Below, piece after piece: positions 9,061-14,910 of a DNA stretch of 43,557 nucleotides. The DNA comes from a virus. The stretch spans positions 1 through 43,557 of the IMG/VR virus record IMGVR_UViG_3300037541_000305; one strand, written 5' to 3'. The notes below the pieces were generated by a model that was given only the letters and a program-made list of their open reading frames with translations, did not search any database and was not told where the DNA came from. How positions within the stretch are numbered: position 1 is the first letter of the stretch; every line of letters begins with the position of its first letter. Both the position numbers and the translations under genes were made by a program.

Positions 9061-9115
9061 AGTGGTAGCTCTGAGGAGAACCACTGGGGGCGCAGGGGAG
9101 ATTCCTCTCGCCCCC
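9061..9115. other. Two back-to-back hairpins in the gap between early genes
   Basis: The first is AGTGGT (9061-9066) with ACCACT (9080-9085), with an inner CTC/GAG. The second is GGGGGCG (9086-9092) with CGCCCCC (9109-9115). They abut exactly and end at the stop codon of the 71-aa gene. Neither is followed by a T-tract on either strand, so they look like a processing or stability element, or the body of a small plus-strand RNA, rather than a terminator. Confidence 0.5.
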
Positions 9116-9331
9116 TTAACTGCCTTCGTACCTGACCACCGTCAACGTACCATCGGCCATTGCAGCCTTGAGGGCTAGGGCCAGCTCATGCCCAAAGTTC
9201 TCGGCATTCTGCCGATTGAAAGTTGCCGCTCCTTCTATGGCTTCTGCCAGAACTAAGATAGCTGCTCCCGTTTCCGTTATGTCGAGGTCTTCCCGGAGGT
9301 TAATGTATCGCTGTACTGCGTTTGAGTTCAT
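9116..9331 (-). CDS. Small early protein, unknown function
   Basis: 71 aa. The ATG at 9331 has AAGGAA five bases upstream. It is a helical, acidic protein (pattern LREDLDITETGAAILVLAEA) with no cysteine motif, signal or membrane segment. It stands alone between a structured-looking non-coding stretch and a double hairpin, outside the ATGA chain, so it may have its own transcript. I do not recognise the family. Confidence 0.65.
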   Translation of the reverse strand: MNSNAVQRYINLREDLDITETGAAILVLAEAIEGAATFNRQNAENFGHELALALKAAMADGTLTVVRYEGS

Positions 9332-9359
9332 GTTATTCCTTGTTTTGGTTTCTCTAGGC

Positions 9360-9760
9360 TAAGATGTACCGTTCGGCCTTGCGGCCGCACTCTCGGTTCG
9401 CTTTGCTCACCTCGTACGAGATGTTTTTCTTAGGGGCTGATACGCTGAGGTTCAGGGTTAGTCGCGTCGCTACACCTCACCCCCTATAAGGAGGAAGTGA
9501 GGGTTCTAAGGGGATACGCTAGAGGACTAGGAAGCCTGCGTTTGCCACGTTCCCGGATAGCCGTGCTGGTTCTGCTCGTCGCCCACGTTGCAGCTTGAGG
9601 CTGCACTATCCGGCATTCACCCAGGATGTATGTCTCCTGCGCAAGATTAAGCTCCTGTCGGGTGTCTAGGGAGCGCCAGATCACTAAGCCCGGCTGGCAG
9701 CAATAGCCAGCGTTGCAGGTTGTCCGGCCCTTATCGCCAACCCCTCGCCGTGAGAGTGGG
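9360..9760 (-). ncRNA. Candidate structured non-coding RNA region
   Basis: About 580 bp (9332-9912) lacks a confident gene. On the minus strand this part holds several perfect helices: 9693-9711 (GCTGGC/GCCAGC), 9589-9605 (TGCAGC/GCTGCA), the flanking pair 9606-9613 with 9553-9560 (CCGGATAG/CTATCCGG), 9475-9480 with 9497-9502 (CCTCAC/GTGAGG), and 9374-9387 (CGGCC/GGCCG) closed by a GCAA tetraloop of GNRA type when read on the minus strand. It begins just after a terminator. ORFs here either cross the terminator or lack a start; one open stretch ending at 9359 (SKANRECGRKAERYILA) could be a short peptide. The RNA interpretation is inference. Confidence 0.4.
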
Positions 9761-9761
9761 C

Positions 9762-9802
9762 CAAAAGAAAAGGGCCCCGCGGTATGTGCTTCCGGGGGCC
9801 CT
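9762..9802 (-). terminator. Rho-independent terminator of the main early operon
   Basis: AGGGCCCC (9771-9778) pairs with GGGGCCCT (9795-9802). Reading leftwards the stem is followed by TTTTCTTTT. It lies 110 bp past the stop of the PPC-motif gene, so it should end the ATGA-linked early transcript. Confidence 0.75.
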
Positions 9803-9912
9803 CCAAGGACTAACACGAACAAATTGAAGGCTCGCAGCGGCACATATCGCTTTGAACAAGGCCAAGAGAATACCACAGAGTCCGACCGTCAAGCCGATTT
9901 GTTCGTTATTTT

Positions 9913-10545
9913 TCATCTATTTTCGTAAACGGATGTAGCCAAGGAAATAAGCCTATGACGAAATTCTGCCGGCGTGTGGATTCTGGGCGTGCTATCGGTG
10001 CCGCCACCCCTTGCGCCCACTTCGCCCAGCCGTTTCGCCCTAGTGAGTCCCATGCGGGCTATTACGGCAGGATCTAGTCGGGCCTCACTATGGCCCCAAA
10101 GAAGTTCGGGAAGCTCGGTTTTGCAGGCGTACAGCAGGGTGGGCTTGCGGGCATAGTGGCCGTATTTGCCCTGTTCCACGCAGCAGGTGTAGCCCCCTTG
10201 GTCATCAGCCACTATCCACCCACCGCCCCTGGACGGCTTCGCAAGGCCGAAGTGCTTCCATGCGTGCGATCCCCAGGGGTGCTCCAGTACGCCGCCCCAC
10301 TTGCGGACGGCATACAAGGCCGCAGCAAAGCACCCGCCATCGGCGCCCTTCTGCTTCCTGACTCCGGTGAGCTTTACCGTGAGCGGCTGGCCGAACCACA
10401 TCTTGCCCCAACGCTGACAGGGTGGATGTGCCACGACGGGATAAGGACCGGCATATAGGCGTGCGTCGCGTGATTCAGGCCACGGGTCCACGTTTGGCAG
10501 TCCGTAGTAGCTTCCCCCCTCCTGGACAAAGAGTGCAGCGATCAT
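9913..10545 (-). CDS. PPC-motif DNA methylase-like protein
   Basis: 210 aa, start in ATGA overlap with the preceding gene. The segment YAGPYPVVAHPPCQRWGKMW carries a PPC motif like the catalytic PC of cytosine-C5 methyltransferases, followed by KWGGVLEHPWGSHAWKHFG. This arrangement is shared by a widespread phage family often annotated as methylase-like; that is from memory. A clear S-adenosylmethionine-binding FxGxG motif is not visible and the protein is shorter than full methyltransferases (over 300 aa), so activity is uncertain. It is the last gene before the terminator at 9762-9802. DNA modification against host restriction is one possible role. Confidence 0.55.
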   Translation of the reverse strand: MIAALFVQEGGSYYGLPNVDPWPESRDARLYAGPYPVVAHPPCQRWGKMWFGQPLTVKLTGVRKQKGADGGCFAAALYAVRKWGGVLEHPWGSHAWKHFGLAKPSRGGGWIVADDQGGYTCCVEQGKYGHYARKPTLLYACKTELPELLWGHSEARLDPAVIARMGLTRAKRLGEVGARGGGTDSTPRIHTPAEFRHRLISLATSVYENR

Positions 10546-10730
10546 GGTGTCGGCACGAAGTTGTTAAAGTCCTCTTTTTCGTCTAGCATGGCCCGTTCTG
10601 CGCCCCTATGCAGGGCAGAAACGGCCGAATGGCTCTTGGCTATGGCCTTGTGCCATTCCCTGTCGTAGCCGTCCCGCTCGGCGTTGTAGGCCATGCGGCG
10701 TAGCTCATCTAGGTGTTCTTTGGTGGTCAT
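10542..10730 (-). CDS. Small basic helical early protein, unknown
   Basis: 62 aa starting MTTKEHLDELRRMAYNAE. The ATG at 10730 overlaps the upstream stop (ATGA) and its own stop overlaps the next start. A longer in-frame ORF upstream only translates the tRNA-like element and is rejected. Charged and helical, without recognised motif. Confidence 0.6.
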   Translation of the reverse strand: MTTKEHLDELRRMAYNAERDGYDREWHKAIAKSHSAVSALHRGAERAMLDEKEDFNNFVPTP

Positions 10731-11038
10731 GTTAGATTGGCGCCACGGGCGGGATTCAAACCCGCATCCGCCCTCGTCGGGCAAGCTACTTCGCACCCAT
10801 CCCTGGGGCCGGTATTCATTCCCGGTTGCTCCACCGTGGCAAAATTGGTTAAAGCCTCAATAGCTTTGGTTTGAAGTGCCGAACTCCAGTCGTCTGCGTT
10901 CACGTAGCCTCTCAGCGCCTCACGCAGCTGGTTGTTCTCGCGTTCAAGCTCGCGGGCAAATTCCGGTGTAATCGGGCAGCGATCCCAACCCGCGTTGAAG
11001 CCTTCCATGTGCTTGTCCGTTCTGGGTGTATCGCTCAT
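10727..11038 (-). CDS. Small coiled-coil early protein whose C-terminus reads through the tRNA-like element
   Basis: 103 aa from the ATG at 11038, overlapping the HNH gene stop (ATGA). It starts MSDTPRTDKHMEGFNAGW, then a helix FARELERENNQLREAL. This 'SDTPRTD...LERE' layout is frequent among small phage proteins and recurs here in the 131-aa gene at 12895-13290. The last 34 residues (after FATVEQPG) are the translated tRNA-like element, so the ancestral protein probably ended earlier. The stop codon still overlaps the next ATG, keeping coupling intact. Function unknown. Confidence 0.6.
   Translation of the reverse strand: MSDTPRTDKHMEGFNAGWDRCPITPEFARELERENNQLREALRGYVNADDWSSALQTKAIEALTNFATVEQPGMNTGPRDGCEVACPTRADAGLNPARGANLT
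10738..10840 (-). tRNA. tRNA-like element (degenerate or atypical; no anticodon assigned)
   Basis: Read on the minus strand, 103 nt. The 5' GCCACGG pairs perfectly with 3' CCGTGGC, followed by a discriminator G and encoded CCA (10738-10740). The T arm is GCGGG-TTTGAAT-CCCGC, with T instead of the near-universal C at position 56 of the loop. Before it lies a GCCC-GACGA-GGGC hairpin like a type II variable arm. The 5' half starts TGGAGCAA, as in a D arm, but I cannot build a D stem or an anticodon arm with U33; instead there is a CCGG/CCGG hairpin. Total length exceeds any normal tRNA. It lies within the 3' end of an ORF that is ATGA-coupled onward. Confidence 0.4.
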
Positions 11039-11538
11039 TGTAATTTCCTCACTTCGTTGTCCAGCATGGTCTTCTTGGTATGACATTTACGGCATAAGAC
11101 CTGAAATCCGCCCTCCACCGTCATCCTGGCCACGAACCCCGGCAGGTCTTCCAAGCACTTGAGGCGCCCGCAGGGCACCACATGGTCCACCTGTACGTCA
11201 TCCCGCTTGAACTTGCCGTCACAGGCCGCGCACCTGTACCCATGTTTCCGGCCCCGAGGCCCCGGCCAAGGGAACTTAGCTGCCCTCAGCGCATCCTGGG
11301 CCGGCTTCCAATAGCGGAACATCCGCCGCAGCCCCGAACGTATCATGCCCCAATACTTCGCTTCCGTCCATGTTCCGCCATTACGGGTGCGCTCTACGCG
11401 GCCCTTCTTTGGCCCTTTCCTGCCCTTTACAGGCGATTTGACCCCCTGGACGGGTGCTGACACGGGTGGGAGCAGCAAAGAGGCTGGAATCGTGTAGATT
11501 CGCGTCGATCCTGTCCCAATGGTGAAATGTTCGTTCAT
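11035..11538 (-). CDS. HNH endonuclease
   Basis: 167 aa from the ATG at 11538 in ATGA overlap; a longer ORF start adds 11 residues without support. The N-terminal 60 residues are basic and Pro/Lys-rich (VKGRKGPKKGRVERTR). The HNH domain has a zinc pair CAAC near residue 108, the catalytic segment VQVDHVVPCG, and a second pair CRKC followed by HTKKT at the C-terminus. Phage HNH proteins can be homing nucleases, packaging partners of terminase or recombination nickases. The early location, away from the terminase, favours a homing or replication-linked role, but the sequence does not decide. Confidence 0.85.
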   Translation of the reverse strand: MNEHFTIGTGSTRIYTIPASLLLPPVSAPVQGVKSPVKGRKGPKKGRVERTRNGGTWTEAKYWGMIRSGLRRMFRYWKPAQDALRAAKFPWPGPRGRKHGYRCAACDGKFKRDDVQVDHVVPCGRLKCLEDLPGFVARMTVEGGFQVLCRKCHTKKTMLDNEVRKLQ

Positions 11539-11723
11539 TTGATAGTCCCTGCCCTTAGTGCTGCCTTGCAATCGCCCCGCAGGTAGTGCCCCGCCATGTC
11601 CTGCGAAATACCTAGGAACTCGGCAATGTACTTCCTACTCACGTTGAACCTGCGAAGGTGGTACACCTGCCACGCCAGCTTCTCGGCTTCAGCGTGGTTT
11701 CGTCGTGGCCGGTGTTTCTTCAT
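11535..11723 (-). CDS. Small HTH protein
   Basis: 62 aa, ATGA overlaps at both ends. Very basic N-terminus (MKKHRPRRNHAEAEK). Residues 27-52 form a helix-turn-helix, NVSRKYIAEFLGISQDMAGH, followed by YLRGDCKAA. Probably binds DNA as a regulator or as part of a recombination machinery. Immediately upstream of the HNH gene in transcription order. Confidence 0.6.
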   Translation of the reverse strand: MKKHRPRRNHAEAEKLAWQVYHLRRFNVSRKYIAEFLGISQDMAGHYLRGDCKAALRAGTIK

Positions 11724-12004
11724 TTCTTCTCCTCGTTCTCGGAAAGGGCTCGCGCCGCAATTTCACGGCACAACTGAAAGCCCTCGGCTGCGTCTCTTAC
11801 TTGGCTCATTGTAAGCCCTTGGATTCTAGCCAGCGCCTCCCGCAGCTCGCGCGTGGCGGGTTCGACGGCGTGCGTGTCGATAATCCGCGACGCCTCTAGG
11901 CCGATGCCGTCTGGCATGCCGTTGCCGGCAACCAGCGTTTTTAGCGCCAATCCCAACAGCTCACCTGCCGCGCGCATCGCGTGCTTGCTCGGTTGCGTGC
12001 TCAT
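11720..12004 (-). CDS. Early protein, unknown function
   Basis: 94 aa from the ATG at 12004, overlapping the upstream stop (ATGA). Mostly helical: AMRAAGELLGLALKTLVAGN, then ATRELREALARIQGLTMSQV, then an acidic-lysine tail (NEEKK). No metal-binding, signal or membrane motif seen. Family not recognised. Confidence 0.6.
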   Translation of the reverse strand: MSTQPSKHAMRAAGELLGLALKTLVAGNGMPDGIGLEASRIIDTHAVEPATRELREALARIQGLTMSQVRDAAEGFQLCREIAARALSENEEKK

Positions 12005-12219
12005 GTGGTCTTTCGCGGACGGAATAGTCCGCCGCATTTTGCGTTTTGGGTGTAGGTGTCGCGAGCCGTGAAACAGTTGGTTCTGATGCAATACGTTTCA
12101 CCAGGAGCGATCCTGAAGTACTCGCATTCACAGCACTTTGTTGCGCGGATGGTCGGTACCCTATCGGCTTCTTTCAGCCGGCCATCAGCAAATGCCCGCT
12201 CAATATCGCTGTCGCTCAT
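12001..12219 (-). CDS. Small cysteine-rich (putative zinc-binding) early protein
   Basis: 72 aa in the ATGA chain. After an acidic helical start (MSDSDIERAFADGRLKEADR) come six cysteines: CCEC, YC, NC and KCG. The spacing suits one or two zinc knuckles. Small zinc proteins in phage early regions often bind host proteins or nucleic acid; the target here is unknown. Confidence 0.6.
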   Translation of the reverse strand: MSDSDIERAFADGRLKEADRVPTIRATKCCECEYFRIAPGETYCIRTNCFTARDTYTQNAKCGGLFRPRKTT

Positions 12220-12449
12220 GTGCTCGCTTCCTTCTGCGCCCGCTTGGCCAAGTTCGCGATCTCGGCCGAGTAGTCAGAAGCTCGATCCGAACCTCCGCCT
12301 CCTTCAAGGCCATGAGCTTTGCAATATCGGTCGTATTCGTAGTCGCTCCAGATCGGCGCATTCATCACGTAGTAGAGATATTGGTGTATTAGCACGATTT
12401 GGTAGTGGGTCAGTTTGAATTTCAACCGAAACTTCAAGTTTTGAGGCAT
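12216..12449 (-). CDS. Small early protein downstream of a terminator-like hairpin
   Basis: The conserved-looking part is residues LTHYQIVLIHQYLYYVMNAP to the C-terminus, with WSDYEYDRYC after it, a pattern common in small phage proteins. I place the start at the ATG at 12449 (77 aa). An alternative start at 12620 is ATGA-coupled to the upstream gene and would give 134 aa, but those extra residues run through a 10-bp hairpin and AT-rich bases and begin with a copy of the neighbouring gene's first codons. Which start is used is open; Shine-Dalgarno support is weak for both. It ends in the ATGA chain. Confidence 0.55.
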   Translation of the reverse strand: MPQNLKFRLKFKLTHYQIVLIHQYLYYVMNAPIWSDYEYDRYCKAHGLEGGGGSDRASDYSAEIANLAKRAQKEAST

Positions 12450-12556
12450 TTCTAGGCGCGCTGAAAAATAAGCCTTGATTTTTTTGAGGAAAATGCGATT
12501 TTCCCGCCACTTTCTGCTAAATGCAGTTGAGGCGATCTGAAAAGGTTTCTTCACGA

Positions 12557-12580
12557 AAACCCCGGAGAAATCCGGGGTTT
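12557..12580. terminator. Strong hairpin, probable intra-operon (bidirectional) terminator
   Basis: AAACCCCGGA (12557-12566), loop GAAA, TCCGGGGTTT (12571-12580). Leftwards the stem runs into TTTTCG, and rightwards into TTTCTTCGTTT. It lies 37 bp past the stop of the gene ending at 12617 and may attenuate transcription between the upper and lower halves of the early arm. Confidence 0.6.
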
Positions 12581-12602
12581 CTTCGTTTCTGAGATTTTGG
12601 CT

Positions 12603-12628
12603 TTTGCGTTGTGGGTTCATGGTTTCAT
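12603..12628. repeat. 26-bp direct repeat at a gene junction, copy 1
   Basis: Identical to 12881-12906. On the minus strand it contains the end of one gene (codons for MKP), the stop, and the ATGA-overlapping start of the next (MNPQRK). The copies lie 278 bp apart, one gene length, so a junction has been duplicated. Confidence 0.9.
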
Positions 12629-12898
12629 CCCTCCCTTAATCGGCACGCCGATGGAGCGCAGGGCTGCGCGGGCAATATCCTCCCATGTCTTCAGATACTG
12701 TCCACTCCGGCCATAGGCTGCCATGTCGTTGGCCACCTGCTCAACCAGAGCGTCTGGGTTGTCGATTGGGAGTTCAAGGTATTTTGGCACTTCCCTCCAG
12801 CGTATCGTAAGGCCGTCACCGTTCTTCACGGCGGTAAATGCTGGCACAATATGGCCCTTAATCCTCGCCGGCTTCTTGGCTTTGCGTTGTGGGTTCAT
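12617..12898 (-). CDS. Early protein, unknown function
   Basis: 93 aa from the ATG at 12898 in ATGA overlap; the longer ORF start is not supported. Basic start MNPQRKAKKPARIKGH, a central strand-helix part (GLTIRWREVPKYLELP, VEQVANDMAAYG) and the end GGMKP. Both ends carry the 26-bp duplicated junction. Family not recognised. Confidence 0.55.
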   Translation of the reverse strand: MNPQRKAKKPARIKGHIVPAFTAVKNGDGLTIRWREVPKYLELPIDNPDALVEQVANDMAAYGRSGQYLKTWEDIARAALRSIGVPIKGGMKP

Positions 12899-12906
12899 GG
12901 TTTCAT
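12881..12906. repeat. 26-bp direct repeat at a gene junction, copy 2
   Basis: Second copy of the stop/start junction, between the 131-aa and 92-aa genes. Confidence 0.9.
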
Positions 12907-13290
12907 TGCTGCGTCGATTGCTGCGCGGGTAGTCGGGTGCGAACGGACGCTTTGAATCTTTCCCGCCTCTTGCGTAAGATCGTAAGCCCTCCAGCCGTTC
13001 AGTTCGCAAAGGTCGGCTTTCTTCTCATCCAGCCAATCCAACCGCTCCGAATCCTTGCGCGCCTCGGCAAGCTGGGCCTCTAGCTGGGTGACGCGCTTTT
13101 CAAGCCTCTGAGTGTATAGGTAGCTGCCCGGCTGTCCGGCTGATTTCTCAATAACCTGTTCGGCGGATTGAAGCTCGGCCTCTAGCTGGCTGACGCGGCG
13201 TTCGAGGGTGCGGGCGTGGTTAAGGAAGTCTGCTGGAACCTTCCCAGCGCATTTAAACTGCCAATCCGTCAGTGGCGTGTCGCTGCTCAT
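12895..13290 (-). CDS. Coiled-coil early protein
   Basis: 131 aa, ATGA overlaps at both ends. Starts MSSDTPLTDWQFK, like the SDTPRTD protein at 10727-11038. Residues 27-85 are two heptad-like stretches, TLERRVSQLEAELQSAEQVI and RLEKRVTQLEAQLAEARKD, suggesting a dimeric coiled coil. The C-terminal part is globular (ELNGWRAYDLTQEAGK). Small phage proteins of this type are common and of unknown role. Confidence 0.65.
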   Translation of the reverse strand: MSSDTPLTDWQFKCAGKVPADFLNHARTLERRVSQLEAELQSAEQVIEKSAGQPGSYLYTQRLEKRVTQLEAQLAEARKDSERLDWLDEKKADLCELNGWRAYDLTQEAGKIQSVRSHPTTRAAIDAAMKP

Positions 13291-13490
13291 GGCTGCTCCT
13301 CCTTCGGCTTAAACTTGCGCCGGGCATCCGCTGCCGCCTTTTCCTTCACCCAAGCGTCAAACTCACCCTTGGCCAGCGCAGCATAGTCCACATCTCCCCT
13401 ACGTTCCAGACGCTCACGAACGGCCCGTGCCTGCCAATTACGTTCGCTGTCACGGGTGATGTCGTCCCTGTCAAATGGGCTGTGATTCAT
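13287..13490 (-). CDS. Small charged early protein, unknown
   Basis: 67 aa in the ATGA chain. Highly charged and helical (WQARAVRERLERRGDVDYAA, then WVKEKAAADARRKFKPK). No recognised domain. Confidence 0.6.
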   Translation of the reverse strand: MNHSPFDRDDITRDSERNWQARAVRERLERRGDVDYAALAKGEFDAWVKEKAAADARRKFKPKEEQP

Positions 13491-13735
13491 GGCGCGACCT
13501 CCTCCATCTTCGGTTTGGTTGATTCAACCCAAGCCAGATACGCCTTCAATTCCCTCAGGGCGTTCTTCGGAAACGTAGGCGAATGCCAATCGTCCCGATC
13601 CCCCGCTTCTAGCCATGCGTTGACGCCAACGATGGCCAGTCGCGCTTGCAAAAGCTGCTCGCGTGTGGCGCGCAGCTCGTCGTAAAGACTATCCGTATAG
13701 TCTTGAATCCTGTCCGTGCAGTCCTTGTCGCTCAT
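13487..13735 (-). CDS. Small early protein sharing a NAWLEA motif with its neighbour
   Basis: 82 aa. The C-terminal half, NAWLEAGDRDDWHSPTFPKN, resembles NAWLEAYEADDFRSPEQKAD in the protein at 14388-14681, so the two are probably diverged paralogues on either side of the SSB gene. The N-terminal half is helical with a possible coiled coil (LYDELRATREQLLQARLA). The start is 18 bp after the SSB stop. Function unknown. Confidence 0.6.
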   Translation of the reverse strand: MSDKDCTDRIQDYTDSLYDELRATREQLLQARLAIVGVNAWLEAGDRDDWHSPTFPKNALRELKAYLAWVESTKPKMEEVAP

Positions 13736-13753
13736 TTGATTGTGTGGTTAAGG

Positions 13754-14401
13754 TTAGAATGGAACGTTTTCACTGTCGCCGACAATGGCCGGATCGGCCC
13801 CGGCTTCGAGCTTCTTGGTCTCGGTGATGGCCTTGCCGCCGCTAACCTGGGCAATCCACTCCTCGGACTTCATGATCTTGTCCTTGATGAACTCCGGCAT
13901 GGCCTCGGGGAGCACAATCGCCCCAGTTTTAGGCAGGTCGAACGTCAGGGTTGGGGCCAAGGGCTTAACCAGCGGCATTCCCTTTGGCAATGGCATCAAC
14001 CCCTCGATACGGGCGTAGGTTTTCGTCCCGTCGTCGCTCTTCTTGTGAATGACGTTGATGAGGCAGTTCGCCCCAATCAACTTGGACAGCTCGAAACCCT
14101 TCAGCTCCTCCTCGGTGAAGGGACGGCCCCGCCACGATTGAAGGGCCGCACGCAGATTCGCCTTCTTACCAAGACTGAGCGTGTATTCCTTGCCAATGAC
14201 GCGGGGTTTCGGGCCGTCATCGGTCACGACCGTCTCGCCGGGGATTTCCCAGCCAATCTGGACCTTGCGTGCGGCGATGTACGCCGTGTTGGTCGGCGTT
14301 TGCGTGCCGAGGTCAATCACGCTGTAGCAAACCCCCTGATGGACTCCCGCACTTACGGGCTCGAATGTCTTTCCTTCTGAACCTTGTTTAGCGATGGGCA
14401 T
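13754..14401 (-). CDS. SSB-like single-stranded DNA-binding protein
   Basis: 215 aa. The N-terminal region (residues 15-125) follows a pattern seen in a phage family usually called SSB-like: YSVIDLGTQTPTNTAY, then a beta-rich stretch with QIGWEIPGE, YTLSLGKKANLRAALQSWRG, and LIGANCLINVIHK. The very C-terminus is DSENVPF, an acidic tail ending in Pro-Phe like the partner-binding tip of bacterial SSB. It should coat single-stranded DNA at the fork or during recombination, in keeping with the DnaB and initiator genes further along the same arm. The start overlaps the upstream gene by 14 bp. Confidence 0.75.
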   Translation of the reverse strand: MPIAKQGSEGKTFEPVSAGVHQGVCYSVIDLGTQTPTNTAYIAARKVQIGWEIPGETVVTDDGPKPRVIGKEYTLSLGKKANLRAALQSWRGRPFTEEELKGFELSKLIGANCLINVIHKKSDDGTKTYARIEGLMPLPKGMPLVKPLAPTLTFDLPKTGAIVLPEAMPEFIKDKIMKSEEWIAQVSGGKAITETKKLEAGADPAIVGDSENVPF

Positions 14402-14681
14402 GATGTTTAATCGGTATGGTTTTGGGTATCGTTTTGGTTTTGTTGTGAAATCGGCTTAACGCCGAAGTGGGATCAACTGGGAAATAGCTCTTGTCGGCTT
14501 TTTGCTCAGGCGAGCGGAAATCGTCGGCCTCATAGGCTTCTAGCCATGCGTTAGCCGACGACACGACTAAAGCCTGTTCAATGCACGTCGGCGCCGCGAA
14601 ACGGTTGAGAAAACCGTTGATGATGTTGGCGGCGCTATCCTTTGCCGCGCAATCGCTCAATTCTCTTTGGTATGGGTTCAT
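14388..14681 (-). CDS. Early protein, paralogue-like NAWLEA motif
   Basis: 97 aa from the ATG at 14681, one base after the stop of the lipoprotein gene; the longer ORF start is rejected because it overlaps that gene. Helical middle (AANIINGFLNRFAAPTCIEQ), then the NAWLEAYEADDF motif shared with the gene at 13487-13735, and a basic Lys/His-rich end (IPIKHHAHR). Overlaps the SSB start by 14 bp. Function unknown. Confidence 0.55.
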   Translation of the reverse strand: MNPYQRELSDCAAKDSAANIINGFLNRFAAPTCIEQALVVSSANAWLEAYEADDFRSPEQKADKSYFPVDPTSALSRFHNKTKTIPKTIPIKHHAHR

Positions 14682-14682
14682 G

Positions 14683-14895
14683 TTAGTCAATCGGCCCCGC
14701 AAAGGTCCAGTTTCCGTTATAGGTTTGCGTTGCAACAAAGGTTCGCCCCTCAATTTTGACGAGCCTGTACTTAATACCGTCTCTGGTCTCCCGCAGGCCG
14801 GGAGAGTGCTTGTTTCCCATGTTCTGAGCCTCGCCGCAACCTGCTAGCAGCAGAGTCGCAATGACCAATGCAACGGCTGTGTATGTGTTTTTCAT
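14683..14895 (-). CDS. Small early lipoprotein
   Basis: 70 aa. A type II signal peptide is clear: MKNTYTAVALVIATLLLAGC, with lipobox LAGC and the modified cysteine at residue 20. The mature part is about 50 residues, polar then strand-forming (RLVKIEGRTFVATQTYNG). AAAGGA stands upstream of the ATG. It follows the beta-helix gene in the early arm. Phage T5 makes an early lipoprotein (Llp) that blocks its own receptor from the periplasmic side; the timing, size and lipobox here fit a superinfection-exclusion role, but sequence similarity to Llp is not claimed. An outer-membrane spanin subunit is less likely because the lysis genes are in the late arm. Confidence 0.75.
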   Translation of the reverse strand: MKNTYTAVALVIATLLLAGCGEAQNMGNKHSPGLRETRDGIKYRLVKIEGRTFVATQTYNGNWTFAGPID

Positions 14896-14910
14896 GTTAG
14901 TCCTTTGGGG

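Noticed and set aside
9069-9085. CTGAGGA as a second hammerhead core
   Set aside because: It fits CUGANGA, but no GAAA or UH site with pairing stems lies nearby.
9484-9876. 130-aa minus-strand ORF across the early terminator
   Set aside because: Its first 45 codons run through the terminator stem and T-tract, and there is no Shine-Dalgarno sequence; only an internal unsupported GTG remains.
10201-10217. CTGATGA on the minus strand at 10203-10209
   Set aside because: Lies within the PPC-motif gene, with no GAAAC partner or stems.
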